The position numbers were made by a program, and so were the translations under genes. From the NCBI GenBank assembly GCA_900770515.1, contig CAAHDP010000366.1, positions 1 through 7,675 of the forward strand: a stretch of 7,675 bases of DNA, read 5' to 3'. Numbering within the stretch: position 1 is the stretch's first letter; each line of letters opens with the position of its first letter. The notes under the pieces were generated by a model. That model saw only the letters and a program-made list of their open reading frames with translations, had not been told where the DNA came from and ran no database searches. Of the stretch, positions 1 to 5,532 are shown piece after piece. The DNA comes from an uncultured Prevotella sp. Lineage in GTDB: Bacteria > Bacteroidota > Bacteroidia > Bacteroidales > Bacteroidaceae.

Positions 1-6
1 ACAATT

Positions 7-1020
7 ATGGCAGTAGATTACAAGAAAATCGGTCTTGTGAACACTAAGGACATGTTCGCAAGAGCTATCAAGGGCGGTTGGGCCGTTCCTGCTTTCAACT
101 TCAACAACTTGGAGCAGCTTCAGGCTATCATCCAGGCTTCTTCAAACTTGAAGTCACCAGTTATCCTCCAGGTATCTAAGGGTGCTCGCAAGTATGCTAA
201 CCCTACTTTGCTCCGCTACATGGCAGAGGGTGCTGTAGAGTACGCTAAGGAGTTGGGCTGCAACCATCCTGAGATCGTTCTTCACCTCGATCACGGTGAT
301 AGCTTCGAGACATGTAAGAGTTGTGTTGACTTCGGTTTCTCTTCTGTAATGATCGACGGTTCTTCACTTCCATACGAGGAGAACGTTGCTTTGACAAAGA
401 AGGTTGTTGACTACGCTCATCAGTTCGGTGTAACTGTAGAGGGTGAGCTCGGTGTCCTCGCTGGTGTTGAGGATGACGTAGTTGCTGAGGAGTCACACTA
501 TACAAAGCCAGAGGAGGTTGTTGATTTCGCTACACGTACAGGTGTTGATTCATTGGCTATCTCTATCGGTACATCTCACGGTGCTTACAAGTTCAAGCCA
601 GAGCAGTGCACACGTGACCCTAAGACTGGTCACCTCGTTCCTCCTCCATTGGCTTTCGATGTATTGGAGGCAGTAGAGAAGCAGCTTCCTGGTTTCCCTA
701 TCGTTCTTCACGGTTCTTCTTCAGTTCCTCAGGAGTATGTTGATATCATTAACAAGTATGGTGGCAAGTTGCCAGACGCAGTTGGTATCCCAGAGGAGCA
801 GTTGACAAAGGCTTCTAAGAGCGCAGTTTGCAAGATTAACATCGATTCAGACTCTCGTCTTGCTTTCACTGCAGGTGTTCGTGAGACATTTGCTCTTCAC
901 CCAGAGTACTTCGACCCACGTCAGTACTGTGGTAAGGCTCGTGAGTACATGGTTGACCTCTATAGCCACAAGATCAAGGATGTTCTTCATTCTGACAACA
1001 AGTTGGCTAACCTCGACTAA
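7..1020 (+). CDS. fba: Class II fructose-1,6-bisphosphate aldolase
   Basis: This 337-aa cytoplasmic enzyme reversibly cleaves fructose-1,6-bisphosphate into dihydroxyacetone phosphate and glyceraldehyde-3-phosphate in glycolysis and gluconeogenesis. The class II metal-dependent fold is supported by HLDHGDS (residues 93-99, with catalytic Asp95 and metal ligand His96), EGELG (145-149), GTSHGAYK (188-195, ligand His191), LHGSSS (234-239, ligand His235) and the substrate-binding NIDSDSR stretch (278-284). The length is normal for the ketose-bisphosphate aldolase family and the protein looks complete. Only six bases precede the ATG, so the ribosome binding site and promoter cannot be judged. Codon use is strongly biased towards a restricted set (GGT, GTT, CGT, AAG), as expected for a very highly expressed glycolytic gene. 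It is transcribed towards the minus-strand unit and ends at its own terminator. Confidence 0.96.
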   Translation: MAVDYKKIGLVNTKDMFARAIKGGWAVPAFNFNNLEQLQAIIQASSNLKSPVILQVSKGARKYANPTLLRYMAEGAVEYAKELGCNHPEIVLHLDHGDSFETCKSCVDFGFSSVMIDGSSLPYEENVALTKKVVDYAHQFGVTVEGELGVLAGVEDDVVAEESHYTKPEEVVDFATRTGVDSLAISIGTSHGAYKFKPEQCTRDPKTGHLVPPPLAFDVLEAVEKQLPGFPIVLHGSSSVPQEYVDIINKYGGKLPDAVGIPEEQLTKASKSAVCKINIDSDSRLAFTAGVRETFALHPEYFDPRQYCGKAREYMVDLYSHKIKDVLHSDNKLANLD

Positions 1021-1048
1021 TCTTCGAGATTTTACAACAAAAGATATG

Positions 1049-1079
1049 AGCGGAAATCCGAATGGGTTTCCGCTTTTTT
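1049..1079 (+). terminator. Rho-independent terminator of fba
   Basis: An 11-bp stem (AGCGGAAATCC at 1049-1059 with GGGTTTCCGCT at 1064-1074, one G-U wobble) closes a GAAT loop and is followed by six Ts (1074-1079). It lies 28 bp after the fba stop and 31 bp before the end of the convergent DUF5106 gene. No T-run sits in the right place for the opposite strand, so it probably acts mainly on fba transcripts. Confidence 0.9.
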
Positions 1080-1110
1080 GTTGTGTTTTTGGTTCCGCAA
1101 GTTGTTTCTG

Positions 1111-1995
1111 TTACTTAGTGGAAATGTTTTCTATCAGTTCTTGGGCTGTACAGTCTTTGAGTATTACTTTGTTTTCCTTGTCCAGTAGAAATATCGTTGG
1201 CATATTCTTCAGGCTGTACATGTAGCTGATGTGGTTATCAGCTATCATTTTAAGCACCTTGATGTCGGCAGGGATGGTTTGCTGCTTGAGCCAGGCCGAA
1301 ACCTCGTGGCAGTTTTCGCAGTCAGGGTCGTAGAAGTAGAGGATTACCTTCTGGTCTTTGTAATCGCTCAACAGGTGTTCCTTTCCGCTCTCGTCTTTAA
1401 ACTTGAAGTTGATGGCTATATCGCCAGGCAGATTCTTGTTGGTGGTCTTGATTTTGAAGGCGATGCGTTCCTTCTCCGTCTCGTCGAAACAAGGCGAATT
1501 CTTCATTTCTTCCAGAAATATCAGATACACTCTGTCGTTGCGTACTGGCGATAGCTGGTCCTCGAAATAATGCTCTATCAGATTCTCGAATCGGTCTTTG
1601 GCAGCAGCATTGGAAAAAGCCTTCCGGGTGAAGCAGGCAATGCCCTTCTGGGTGATGTCCTTCTGAGCAATGCCCTTCTGGGTGATGTCCTTTCGGGTGA
1701 TACCCTTCTGGGCTATATCTTTGTGGGCTACACCTTTTGAGGCATTGTCCAGGTTGAATCTGTTTAGAATGTCAATAAAATTAACAAACCCCTGCTCCGT
1801 CACCTCCTTGCTTTTCAGCAGCAGGGTATCGGCAAAGTTATAGTTATCCCAATAGTGTTCGCTCAGATAGCCGGCACGCTGCTCCACGCTGCGAAGTGTG
1901 TCGGGGATGGCAGGATAGGGAAATGATTGCTGAGCCTGGGCTTGTACGAGTGTACAAGCCCACAAAACGAATAGGGTAAAGAGTCTTGTTTTCAT
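1111..1995 (-). CDS. Secreted DUF5106 / thioredoxin-fold protein with internal 5-aa repeats
   Basis: This 294-aa protein starts with a typical signal peptide: basic MKTR, a hydrophobic core and AQA-like cleavage sites near residues 19-22. It is therefore exported, probably to the periplasm. Residues about 24-190 resemble the Bacteroidota DUF5106 domain (FPYPAIPDTLRSVEQRAGYL, EHYWDNYNFADT, then EHYFEDQLSPVRND). Residues about 192-294 form a TlpA/thioredoxin-like domain with a CENC active-site pair (Cys226, Cys229) and the usual cis-proline loop MPTIF (265-269). A thiol-disulfide role is inferred from that fold; no substrate can be named. Residues 89-118 are six tandem pentapeptides of the type I-(A/T)-Q-K-(G/D), an unusual insertion just before the CFTRKAF segment. 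It lies 35 bp downstream of nnr and is probably co-transcribed with it. The start is fixed by AGGAAG about 8 bases upstream and by the signal peptide. Confidence 0.85.
   Translation of the reverse strand: MKTRLFTLFVLWACTLVQAQAQQSFPYPAIPDTLRSVEQRAGYLSEHYWDNYNFADTLLLKSKEVTEQGFVNFIDILNRFNLDNASKGVAHKDIAQKGITRKDITQKGIAQKDITQKGIACFTRKAFSNAAAKDRFENLIEHYFEDQLSPVRNDRVYLIFLEEMKNSPCFDETEKERIAFKIKTTNKNLPGDIAINFKFKDESGKEHLLSDYKDQKVILYFYDPDCENCHEVSAWLKQQTIPADIKVLKMIADNHISYMYSLKNMPTIFLLDKENKVILKDCTAQELIENISTK
1642..1731 (-). repeat. In-frame 15-bp minisatellite inside the DUF5106 gene
   Basis: Six consecutive 15-bp units encode VAHKD, IAQKG, ITRKD, ITQKG, IAQKD and ITQKG, followed by a partial unit (IA). 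The KD and KG endings alternate, giving a 30-bp higher-order period. The units differ at several third positions, so the array is not newly amplified. Because the unit is a multiple of three, gain or loss of copies would change protein length without a frameshift. Confidence 0.9.
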
Positions 1996-2030
1996 CTCTC
2001 AATCTTCCTTTCATTTAATCTTCCATTCAT
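1992..2030 (-). CDS. Possible 12-codon coupling ORF between nnr and the DUF5106 gene
   Basis: Directly after the nnr TAA the sequence continues ATG and reads MNGRLNERKIER before a TGA. That TGA overlaps the start codon of the DUF5106 gene (ATGA). The Shine-Dalgarno-like GGAGG inside the last nnr codons is suitably placed for this ATG. The arrangement would let ribosomes leaving nnr re-initiate and be handed on to the next gene. The peptide itself is strongly basic and has no recognisable family. The ORF may simply be a by-product of the tandem repeat that makes up this junction. Confidence 0.25.
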   Translation of the reverse strand: MNGRLNERKIER

Positions 2031-2040
2031 TTAATCCTCC
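2001..2040 (-). repeat. Degenerate 16-bp tandem repeat duplicating the ribosome binding site
   Basis: On the minus strand the nnr end and the spacer read as GGAGGATTAAATGAAT, GGAAGATTAAATGAAA and a third partial unit GGAAGATT leading to the DUF5106 start. Units 1 and 2 match at 14 of 16 positions. Each unit carries a purine-rich SD-like core, and the first two also carry TAAATGA, a stop and start placed together. Confidence 0.75.
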
Positions 2041-3548
2041 ATTCTCATGAATGCCTTAGGGAGATATTGAATCAGATCGCTGGCGATGAGGCTCTCTTTG
2101 CCGATATCCTTGATGGCGAGGTCGCCTGCCAGTCCGTGCAGGTGCATGCCGATTCGGCAGGCATCTGCCTGGTTATAGCCGCGTGAAAGAAGCGAGGTGA
2201 TGATACCCGTCAATACATCGCCGCTGCCGGCTGTGGCCATGCCGCTGTTGCCGGTGGAGCAGAACTCCACCTTTCCGTTAGGATGGCAGAGGGCAGAATA
2301 GTGCCCCTTTAATATAATGTAGCCTTGCAGGCGCTCTGCCAGTTCGATGGCCTTGTCAAGGCGCTCCATGCAGTTGCTGCTGGTGTTGCCAGCCAGTCTG
2401 TCCAGTTCTCTTGGATGAGGAGTGAAGATGATGTCCTTAGGCAACTGCTGCATCCAGGCACGATGACTCGCCAGGATGTTGAGTGCATCGGCATCTACCA
2501 CCGTAGGACAGGTGGATCTTCTCAGCTGGGCTATCAGGGCGATGGCGGTGGATTCGTTGGTGCCCAGACCTGGACCTATGCCCATGGCGCTATAGTAGTC
2601 GGTGTCCACCGGTTCGCTGAAGATGGTTTCCTCAGAATCCATCTGGAGCACCGCTTCCGGCACGCTTATCTGCATAATCTCGTAGTTGCGCTTCGGCGTA
2701 TGGGTAATCACCTTTCCCGTTCCCGCTCTCAGGCACGCCTTGGTAGCCAGCACGGACGCACCGCTCATGCCGTAGCTTCCGGCAATGATGAGTGCCGTGC
2801 CCATGGTTCCCTTGTGGGCAAAGTCGCCACGGGGCTTCATCAGCAGGCGGATGTCGTTCTCTTCGAGAATACTGAATTTGCTTTCCGTCTTCTGGATGAA
2901 TTCCGGTGAGAGTCGGATATCCAATACCTTCAGTCTTCCCAGGTATATCTGGTTGTCTGCCAGCATCATCGCCAGCTTCTTCTGCTGCAGGGTCAGCGTC
3001 AGGTCGGCACGGATGATGTTGGCTGCGATGTTGTAGGAGTTGTCTTCCGCCATCAGACCCGATGGCAGGTCGATGCTCACCACCTTGGCTGCACTCTGGT
3101 TGATGTATTTTACCAGGGACGCAAAACCGCCTGCCAGCGGTTTGTTCAAGCCGCTGCCAAAGAGACCGTCTACTACGAGCATGCCGGCTTCCAGCTGCGG
3201 AGGGTCAAAGTTGACGGTGACCTCAGTAAACTGCTTGGCGCGTTTGCTCTCGATGAGTCGCTTCTTGTTGCTGGCACAGTCGGCAGAGAGCTTGTTGTGG
3301 ATGTTAAACAAGAAAACGTTAACCTGATAACCATCTTCTCCCAACATTCTTGCCACGGCAAGCGCATCGCCTCCGTTGTTGCCTGGTCCTGCGAAAACGA
3401 CCACCGGAGTACGGTTAGACCATTCCTCCTCGATGGCACGTGTCAGTGCCTTAGCGGCACGTTCCATGAGGTTGAGCGAAGTGATTGGTTCATGCTCAAT
3501 GGTGTATTTATCCAACTCATGTATCTGAGTACTAGTGAAAATCTTCAT
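2031..3548 (-). CDS. nnr: Bifunctional NAD(P)H-hydrate epimerase / ADP-dependent NAD(P)H-hydrate dehydratase
   Basis: This 505-aa cytoplasmic metabolite-repair enzyme acts on hydrated NADH and NADPH. The N-terminal YjeF-type epimerase domain (about 1-215) interconverts the R and S hydrates. The C-terminal ribokinase-like dehydratase domain (about 225-500) restores the S form using ADP. Epimerase motifs are GPGNNGGDA (54-62), VDGLFGSGLNKPL (126-138) and SIDLPSG (158-164). Dehydratase motifs are KGTMGTALIIAGS (246-258), GPGLG (325-329), DADALN (352-357), TPHPRE (376-381) and NSGMATAGSGDVLTG (434-448), with the expected catalytic Asp444. Length and domain order match the bacterial fusion form, and the protein looks intact. 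It is the first gene of a minus-strand unit, with a TAnnTTTG-type promoter box 32 bases upstream. The SD upstream of the start is weak, as is common in this phylum. Confidence 0.96.
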   Translation of the reverse strand: MKIFTSTQIHELDKYTIEHEPITSLNLMERAAKALTRAIEEEWSNRTPVVVFAGPGNNGGDALAVARMLGEDGYQVNVFLFNIHNKLSADCASNKKRLIESKRAKQFTEVTVNFDPPQLEAGMLVVDGLFGSGLNKPLAGGFASLVKYINQSAAKVVSIDLPSGLMAEDNSYNIAANIIRADLTLTLQQKKLAMMLADNQIYLGRLKVLDIRLSPEFIQKTESKFSILEENDIRLLMKPRGDFAHKGTMGTALIIAGSYGMSGASVLATKACLRAGTGKVITHTPKRNYEIMQISVPEAVLQMDSEETIFSEPVDTDYYSAMGIGPGLGTNESTAIALIAQLRRSTCPTVVDADALNILASHRAWMQQLPKDIIFTPHPRELDRLAGNTSSNCMERLDKAIELAERLQGYIILKGHYSALCHPNGKVEFCSTGNSGMATAGSGDVLTGIITSLLSRGYNQADACRIGMHLHGLAGDLAIKDIGKESLIASDLIQYLPKAFMRMED

Positions 3549-3579
3549 GTCTTTGTCCGATTATCTGATTATTTTCATG

Positions 3580-3587
3580 CAAAAGTA
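3580..3587 (-). promoter_or_regulatory. Putative Bacteroidota -7 promoter box for nnr
   Basis: The minus strand carries TACTTTTG, an exact match to the TAnnTTTG -7 consensus of Bacteroidota primary-sigma promoters, 31 bases before the nnr ATG. That would give a leader of roughly 20-25 nt. The -33 TTTG box is not convincing: the nearest candidate, TTTC, lies 15 bp upstream, which is closer than usual. Confidence 0.55.
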
Positions 3588-3630
3588 CTAAAAAAAGTCG
3601 ATGAAAGCATGAAGTTTCACGATTTTTTCG

Positions 3631-3638
3631 TAATTTTG
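3631..3638 (+). promoter_or_regulatory. Putative Bacteroidota -7 promoter box for hpt
   Basis: TAATTTTG matches the TAnnTTTG -7 consensus exactly and lies 18 bp before the first in-frame hpt ATG. Transcription would start near 3645, leaving a very short leader of about 10-18 nt. A clear -33 TTTG is absent. Together with the nnr box on the other strand, it makes the 108-bp gap a divergent promoter region. Confidence 0.55.
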
Positions 3639-3656
3639 CAGAAAATATTATATAAT

Positions 3657-4202
3657 ATGACTATGAGCATAGTAAAAATTAAGGATAAGACCTTCAAAAC
3701 CTCCATTCCAGAGGCCGAAATACTCAAGAAGGTTCAGGTCGTAGCAGACCGTCTGAACAAGGACTATGAAGGCAAGACCCCCGTGTTCTTGGCAGTATTG
3801 AACGGCGCATTTATCTTTGCAGCCGACTTGATGCGAATGATCACCGTGCCAAGCGAGATCTCATTCGTGAAGTATGCTTCTTACGAGGGCACTTCCTCTA
3901 CGGGCAGCATGAAGACCCTGATGGGTTTGAACCAGGATTTGGCAGGTCGCCACGTGGTTATTGTTGAGGACATCGTAGATTCCGGTTTCACCATGGCTCA
4001 CATGATTGAAGACCTGAAGAAGATGAACCCGGCCAGCGTTGAGGTTTGTTCCCTCCTCGTGAAGCCAGGCAACCTGAAGGTTGACCTTGATATCAACTAT
4101 GCTGTTATGGAAATCCCTAACGATTTCATCGTGGGATATGGATTGGATTACGACCAAGAAGGCAGAAACCTCCGCGACATCTACACCATTGTAGAAGAAT
4201 AG
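3657..4202 (+). CDS. hpt: Hypoxanthine phosphoribosyltransferase
   Basis: This 181-aa cytoplasmic purine-salvage enzyme transfers ribose-5-phosphate from PRPP to hypoxanthine, and usually guanine, giving IMP and GMP. The diagnostic PRPP-binding loop VVIVEDIVDSGFT spans residues 100-112. The conserved VFLAVLNGAFIFAADL segment is at 43-58, the flexible-loop region SFVKYASYEG at 69-78, and the C-terminal base-binding VGYGLDYDQEGRNLRDIY at 159-176. The frame is open much further upstream (to 3297), but that part runs antisense into nnr and lacks family similarity. I therefore place the start at 3657, or possibly at the second ATG, 3663, which gives 179 aa and a slightly longer leader. No SD is visible, and the promoter box lies only 18 bp upstream. 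In related genomes hpt sits next to adk; here about 690 bp separate them. Confidence 0.95.
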   Translation: MTMSIVKIKDKTFKTSIPEAEILKKVQVVADRLNKDYEGKTPVFLAVLNGAFIFAADLMRMITVPSEISFVKYASYEGTSSTGSMKTLMGLNQDLAGRHVVIVEDIVDSGFTMAHMIEDLKKMNPASVEVCSLLVKPGNLKVDLDINYAVMEIPNDFIVGYGLDYDQEGRNLRDIYTIVEE

Positions 4203-4226
4203 GGGGTGAAGCATGTGGGAGAAAAT

Positions 4227-4495
4227 TTTCGCAAGAGGTTTAAGAATGGGCTGATTGTTCAAAAACATCTAGGCGCCACACGCCCTGAAAGGGCAGAAGC
4301 TCCTAGCCCAGGGCAACGCCCTGGGGATAAAAGCAGTCTACAAGGCGCCCTGTAAGGGCAAAAGCTTTGTTAATGCCTGGTTCTTTAAAGCTTTTGCCCT
4401 TACAGGGCGACAGGTTTACGCCCATAATTACCCAGGGCGTTGCCCTGGGCTAGGAGCTTCTGCCCTTTCAGGGCGTGTGGGGCTTACTTGCGAAA
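4227..4495. repeat. Large palindromic element: two inverted copies of a repeat unit of about 95 bp
   Basis: Two arms form perfect inverted repeats: 50 bp (4276-4325 with 4431-4480) and 23 bp (4346-4368 with 4387-4409), around an 18-nt loop at 4369-4386. The spacers between arm modules (4326-4345 and 4410-4430) are unrelated to each other. A 9-bp pair, TTTCGCAAG (4227-4235) and CTTGCGAAA (4487-4495), flanks the whole structure. Each arm also contains local hairpins: GCCCT-GAA-AGGGC, CCCAGGGC-AAC-GCCCTGGG and GCCCT-GTA-AGGGC. No transposase or convincing ORF lies inside. It fills most of the gap after hpt. It looks like a REP/BIME- or MITE-like non-autonomous repeat; as RNA it would fold into a very stable hairpin that could end or protect the hpt transcript. 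The family assignment is inference. Confidence 0.88.
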
Positions 4496-4541
4496 GTTCT
4501 TTTAGGAAGAATAAAAAAGATAACGATAAAAAGAAGAAATA

Positions 4542-4697
4542 ATGGCAGATTTGAGTTTGATGGCATTTAATTGCCTTTTAGATATTCCATTTTTGGGTAC
4601 ATACATTATTTTGGCTATGGTAGGAATCCCTGCTATAGTATTCTTGTTATTTGTTATGACTCCAAAGGGAAAGCAATGGTTTAACAGCATAAACTAA
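4542..4697 (+). CDS. Small single-pass membrane protein (51 aa), family not recognised
   Basis: The frame encodes 51 residues beginning MADLSLMAFN. One hydrophobic segment of about 22 residues (roughly 18-39, GTYIILAMVGIP then AIVFLLFVM) is followed by a short polar tail, TPKGKQWFNSIN. The likely topology is N-out with the tail in the cytoplasm, since the Lys residues follow the helix. The upstream region is purine-rich (AAGAAGAAAT) but has no strong SD. The tail matches that of the 33-aa protein encoded 43 bp downstream: T/S-P-x-G-x-x-W-x-N. This similarity between two adjacent frames, and their shared single helix, is the main reason to believe both are genes. Codon use and base composition are more AT-rich than in hpt or obgE. 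Function unknown. Confidence 0.6.
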   Translation: MADLSLMAFNCLLDIPFLGTYIILAMVGIPAIVFLLFVMTPKGKQWFNSIN

Positions 4698-4727
4698 GTT
4701 TCGAATTCAAAGTATAACAATAAAAAT

Positions 4728-4733
4728 AGGAGG
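4728..4733 (+). promoter_or_regulatory. Strong Shine-Dalgarno site for the 33-aa microprotein
   Basis: A full AGGAGG lies 7 bases before the ATG at 4741. This is notable because the neighbouring genes have weak SD sequences. It supports translation of the very short frame and fixes its start. An ATG directly followed by TAA (4734-4739) lies between the SD and the start; its spacing from the SD is too short for efficient use. Confidence 0.75.
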
Positions 4734-4740
4734 ATGTAAG

Positions 4741-4842
4741 ATGAACACTTTAATATTTTTAGGCATGTTTACCGTTTTCTTTGGCATAACTATTGCTATA
4801 CTTTTGTCTCCTTGGGGACAGAAATGGATGAATGAATATTAG
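4741..4842 (+). CDS. Small single-pass membrane protein (33 aa), paralogue-like to its upstream neighbour
   Basis: This 33-residue protein consists of MNTLIFLGMF, a continued hydrophobic helix through about residue 23 (TVFFGITIAILL), and the polar tail SPWGQKWMNEY. Tail positions S/T-P-x-G-(K/Q)-(K/Q)-W-(F/M)-N match the 51-aa protein just upstream, which suggests duplication or a shared family. The AGGAGG site 7 bases upstream is the best ribosome binding site in the window. The reading frame ends 46 bp before adk, on the same strand and with no visible terminator between. Both microproteins may therefore be carried on an hpt-adk transcript. I do not recognise the family. A membrane-inserted regulator, a toxin-like peptide or a small complex subunit are all possible, and nothing here separates them. 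Confidence 0.65.
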   Translation: MNTLIFLGMFTVFFGITIAILLSPWGQKWMNEY

Positions 4843-4888
4843 TTTCTGACACAACATAAAACAATTTATATATATATTTAAGGTAAAA

Positions 4889-5461
4889 ATGAAGAATATT
4901 GTAATTTTCGGCGCTCCTGGTGCAGGTAAGGGTACACAGAGCGACAAGATGATCGAGAAGTATGGTCTCGGTCACATTTCAACAGGTGACGTACTTCGTA
5001 ACGAAATCAAGAACGGTACTGAGCTTGGTAAGACTGCTAAGGGTTATATCGACAATGGTCAGTTGATTCCTGACGAGTTGATGATCGACATCCTCGCTAG
5101 CGTATACGACAGCTTCGGTAAGGATCACGCAGGTGTCATCTTCGATGGTTTCCCACGTACCACACCACAGGCTGAGGCTTTGAAGAAGATGCTCTCAGAG
5201 CGTGGCCACAAGATTGCTGCCATGATCGAGCTCGCTGTTCCTGAGGATGAGCTGATGGCTCGTTTGCTCAACCGCGGTAAGTTGAGCGGCCGTTCTGACG
5301 ATAACGAGGAGACTATCAAGAAGCGTCTCAACGTATATCACACTCAGACTGCACCTCTCATCGACTGGTATGAGAAGGAAGGTATCCACCACCACATCGA
5401 GGGTCTCGGTACAGTGGATGAGATCTTCGCCCGCGTTTGCAATGTTATCGACAACTTGTAA
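4889..5461 (+). CDS. adk: Adenylate kinase, short-lid form
   Basis: This 190-aa cytoplasmic enzyme catalyses ATP + AMP to 2 ADP and sets the adenylate energy balance. The P-loop GAPGAGKGT is at residues 8-16, the AMP-binding STGD at 31-34 with downstream Arg37, and DGFPRT at 86-91. The lid region is short (GKLSGRSDDNEETIKKRL, 130-147), so this is the short form without the zinc-finger-like lid insertion. The start is supported by AAGG about 6 bases upstream and by the N-terminal MKNIVIFGAPG. Codon use is strongly biased like fba, pointing to high expression. It lies downstream of hpt and the two microproteins and is followed by a strong hairpin. Confidence 0.96.
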   Translation: MKNIVIFGAPGAGKGTQSDKMIEKYGLGHISTGDVLRNEIKNGTELGKTAKGYIDNGQLIPDELMIDILASVYDSFGKDHAGVIFDGFPRTTPQAEALKKMLSERGHKIAAMIELAVPEDELMARLLNRGKLSGRSDDNEETIKKRLNVYHTQTAPLIDWYEKEGIHHHIEGLGTVDEIFARVCNVIDNL

Positions 5462-5472
5462 TCAAGATAAAA

Positions 5473-5504
5473 AAATCTTCCCCACAACTGAGTGGGGAAG
5501 ATTT
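5473..5504. terminator. Strong symmetrical hairpin terminator between adk and obgE
   Basis: A perfect 13-bp stem (AAATCTTCCCCAC at 5473-5485 with its complement at 5492-5504) closes a 6-nt AACTGA loop, 11 bp after the adk stop. On the plus strand the tail is TTTATTCGTT, a broken U-tract. On the minus strand seven Ts follow the stem, so the structure is at least as good a terminator in the reverse direction. It probably limits read-through from the highly expressed adk into obgE. Confidence 0.8.
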
Positions 5505-5532
5505 ATTCGTTAAATATAAAAAGAAAATATAA

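Noticed and set aside
2325..2909. 194-codon plus-strand frame opposite nnr
   Set aside because: It is antisense to the dehydratase domain of nnr and has no recognisable motifs.
3297..3656. Upstream extension of the hpt frame by 120 codons
   Set aside because: It runs antisense into the start of nnr, crosses the divergent promoter region, and the standard phosphoribosyltransferase N-terminus begins at 3657 or 3663.
4373..4453. 26-codon frame MPGSLKLLPLQG... inside the palindromic element
   Set aside because: It lies wholly within the inverted repeat, has no ribosome binding site, and its sequence is just a reading of the hairpin modules; such frames are a familiar source of false small proteins.
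4227..4495. CRISPR array or insertion sequence
   Set aside because: The repeats are inverted, only two, not regularly spaced direct repeats, and there is no transposase or cas gene. A palindromic repeat element fits better.
4502..4690. 62-codon minus-strand frame overlapping the 51-aa microprotein
   Set aside because: The plus-strand frame has a better membrane helix and a tail shared with its neighbour; the reverse frame shows neither.
4873..4880. TATATTTA upstream of adk as a -7 promoter box
   Set aside because: It differs from TAnnTTTG at the last base and would place the transcript start almost at the adk ATG; the run of TA repeats matches by chance.
4759..4947. 62-codon minus-strand frame across the second microprotein and the adk start
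   Set aside because: It overlaps the adk P-loop coding region antisense and includes the complement of a well-supported SD and start.
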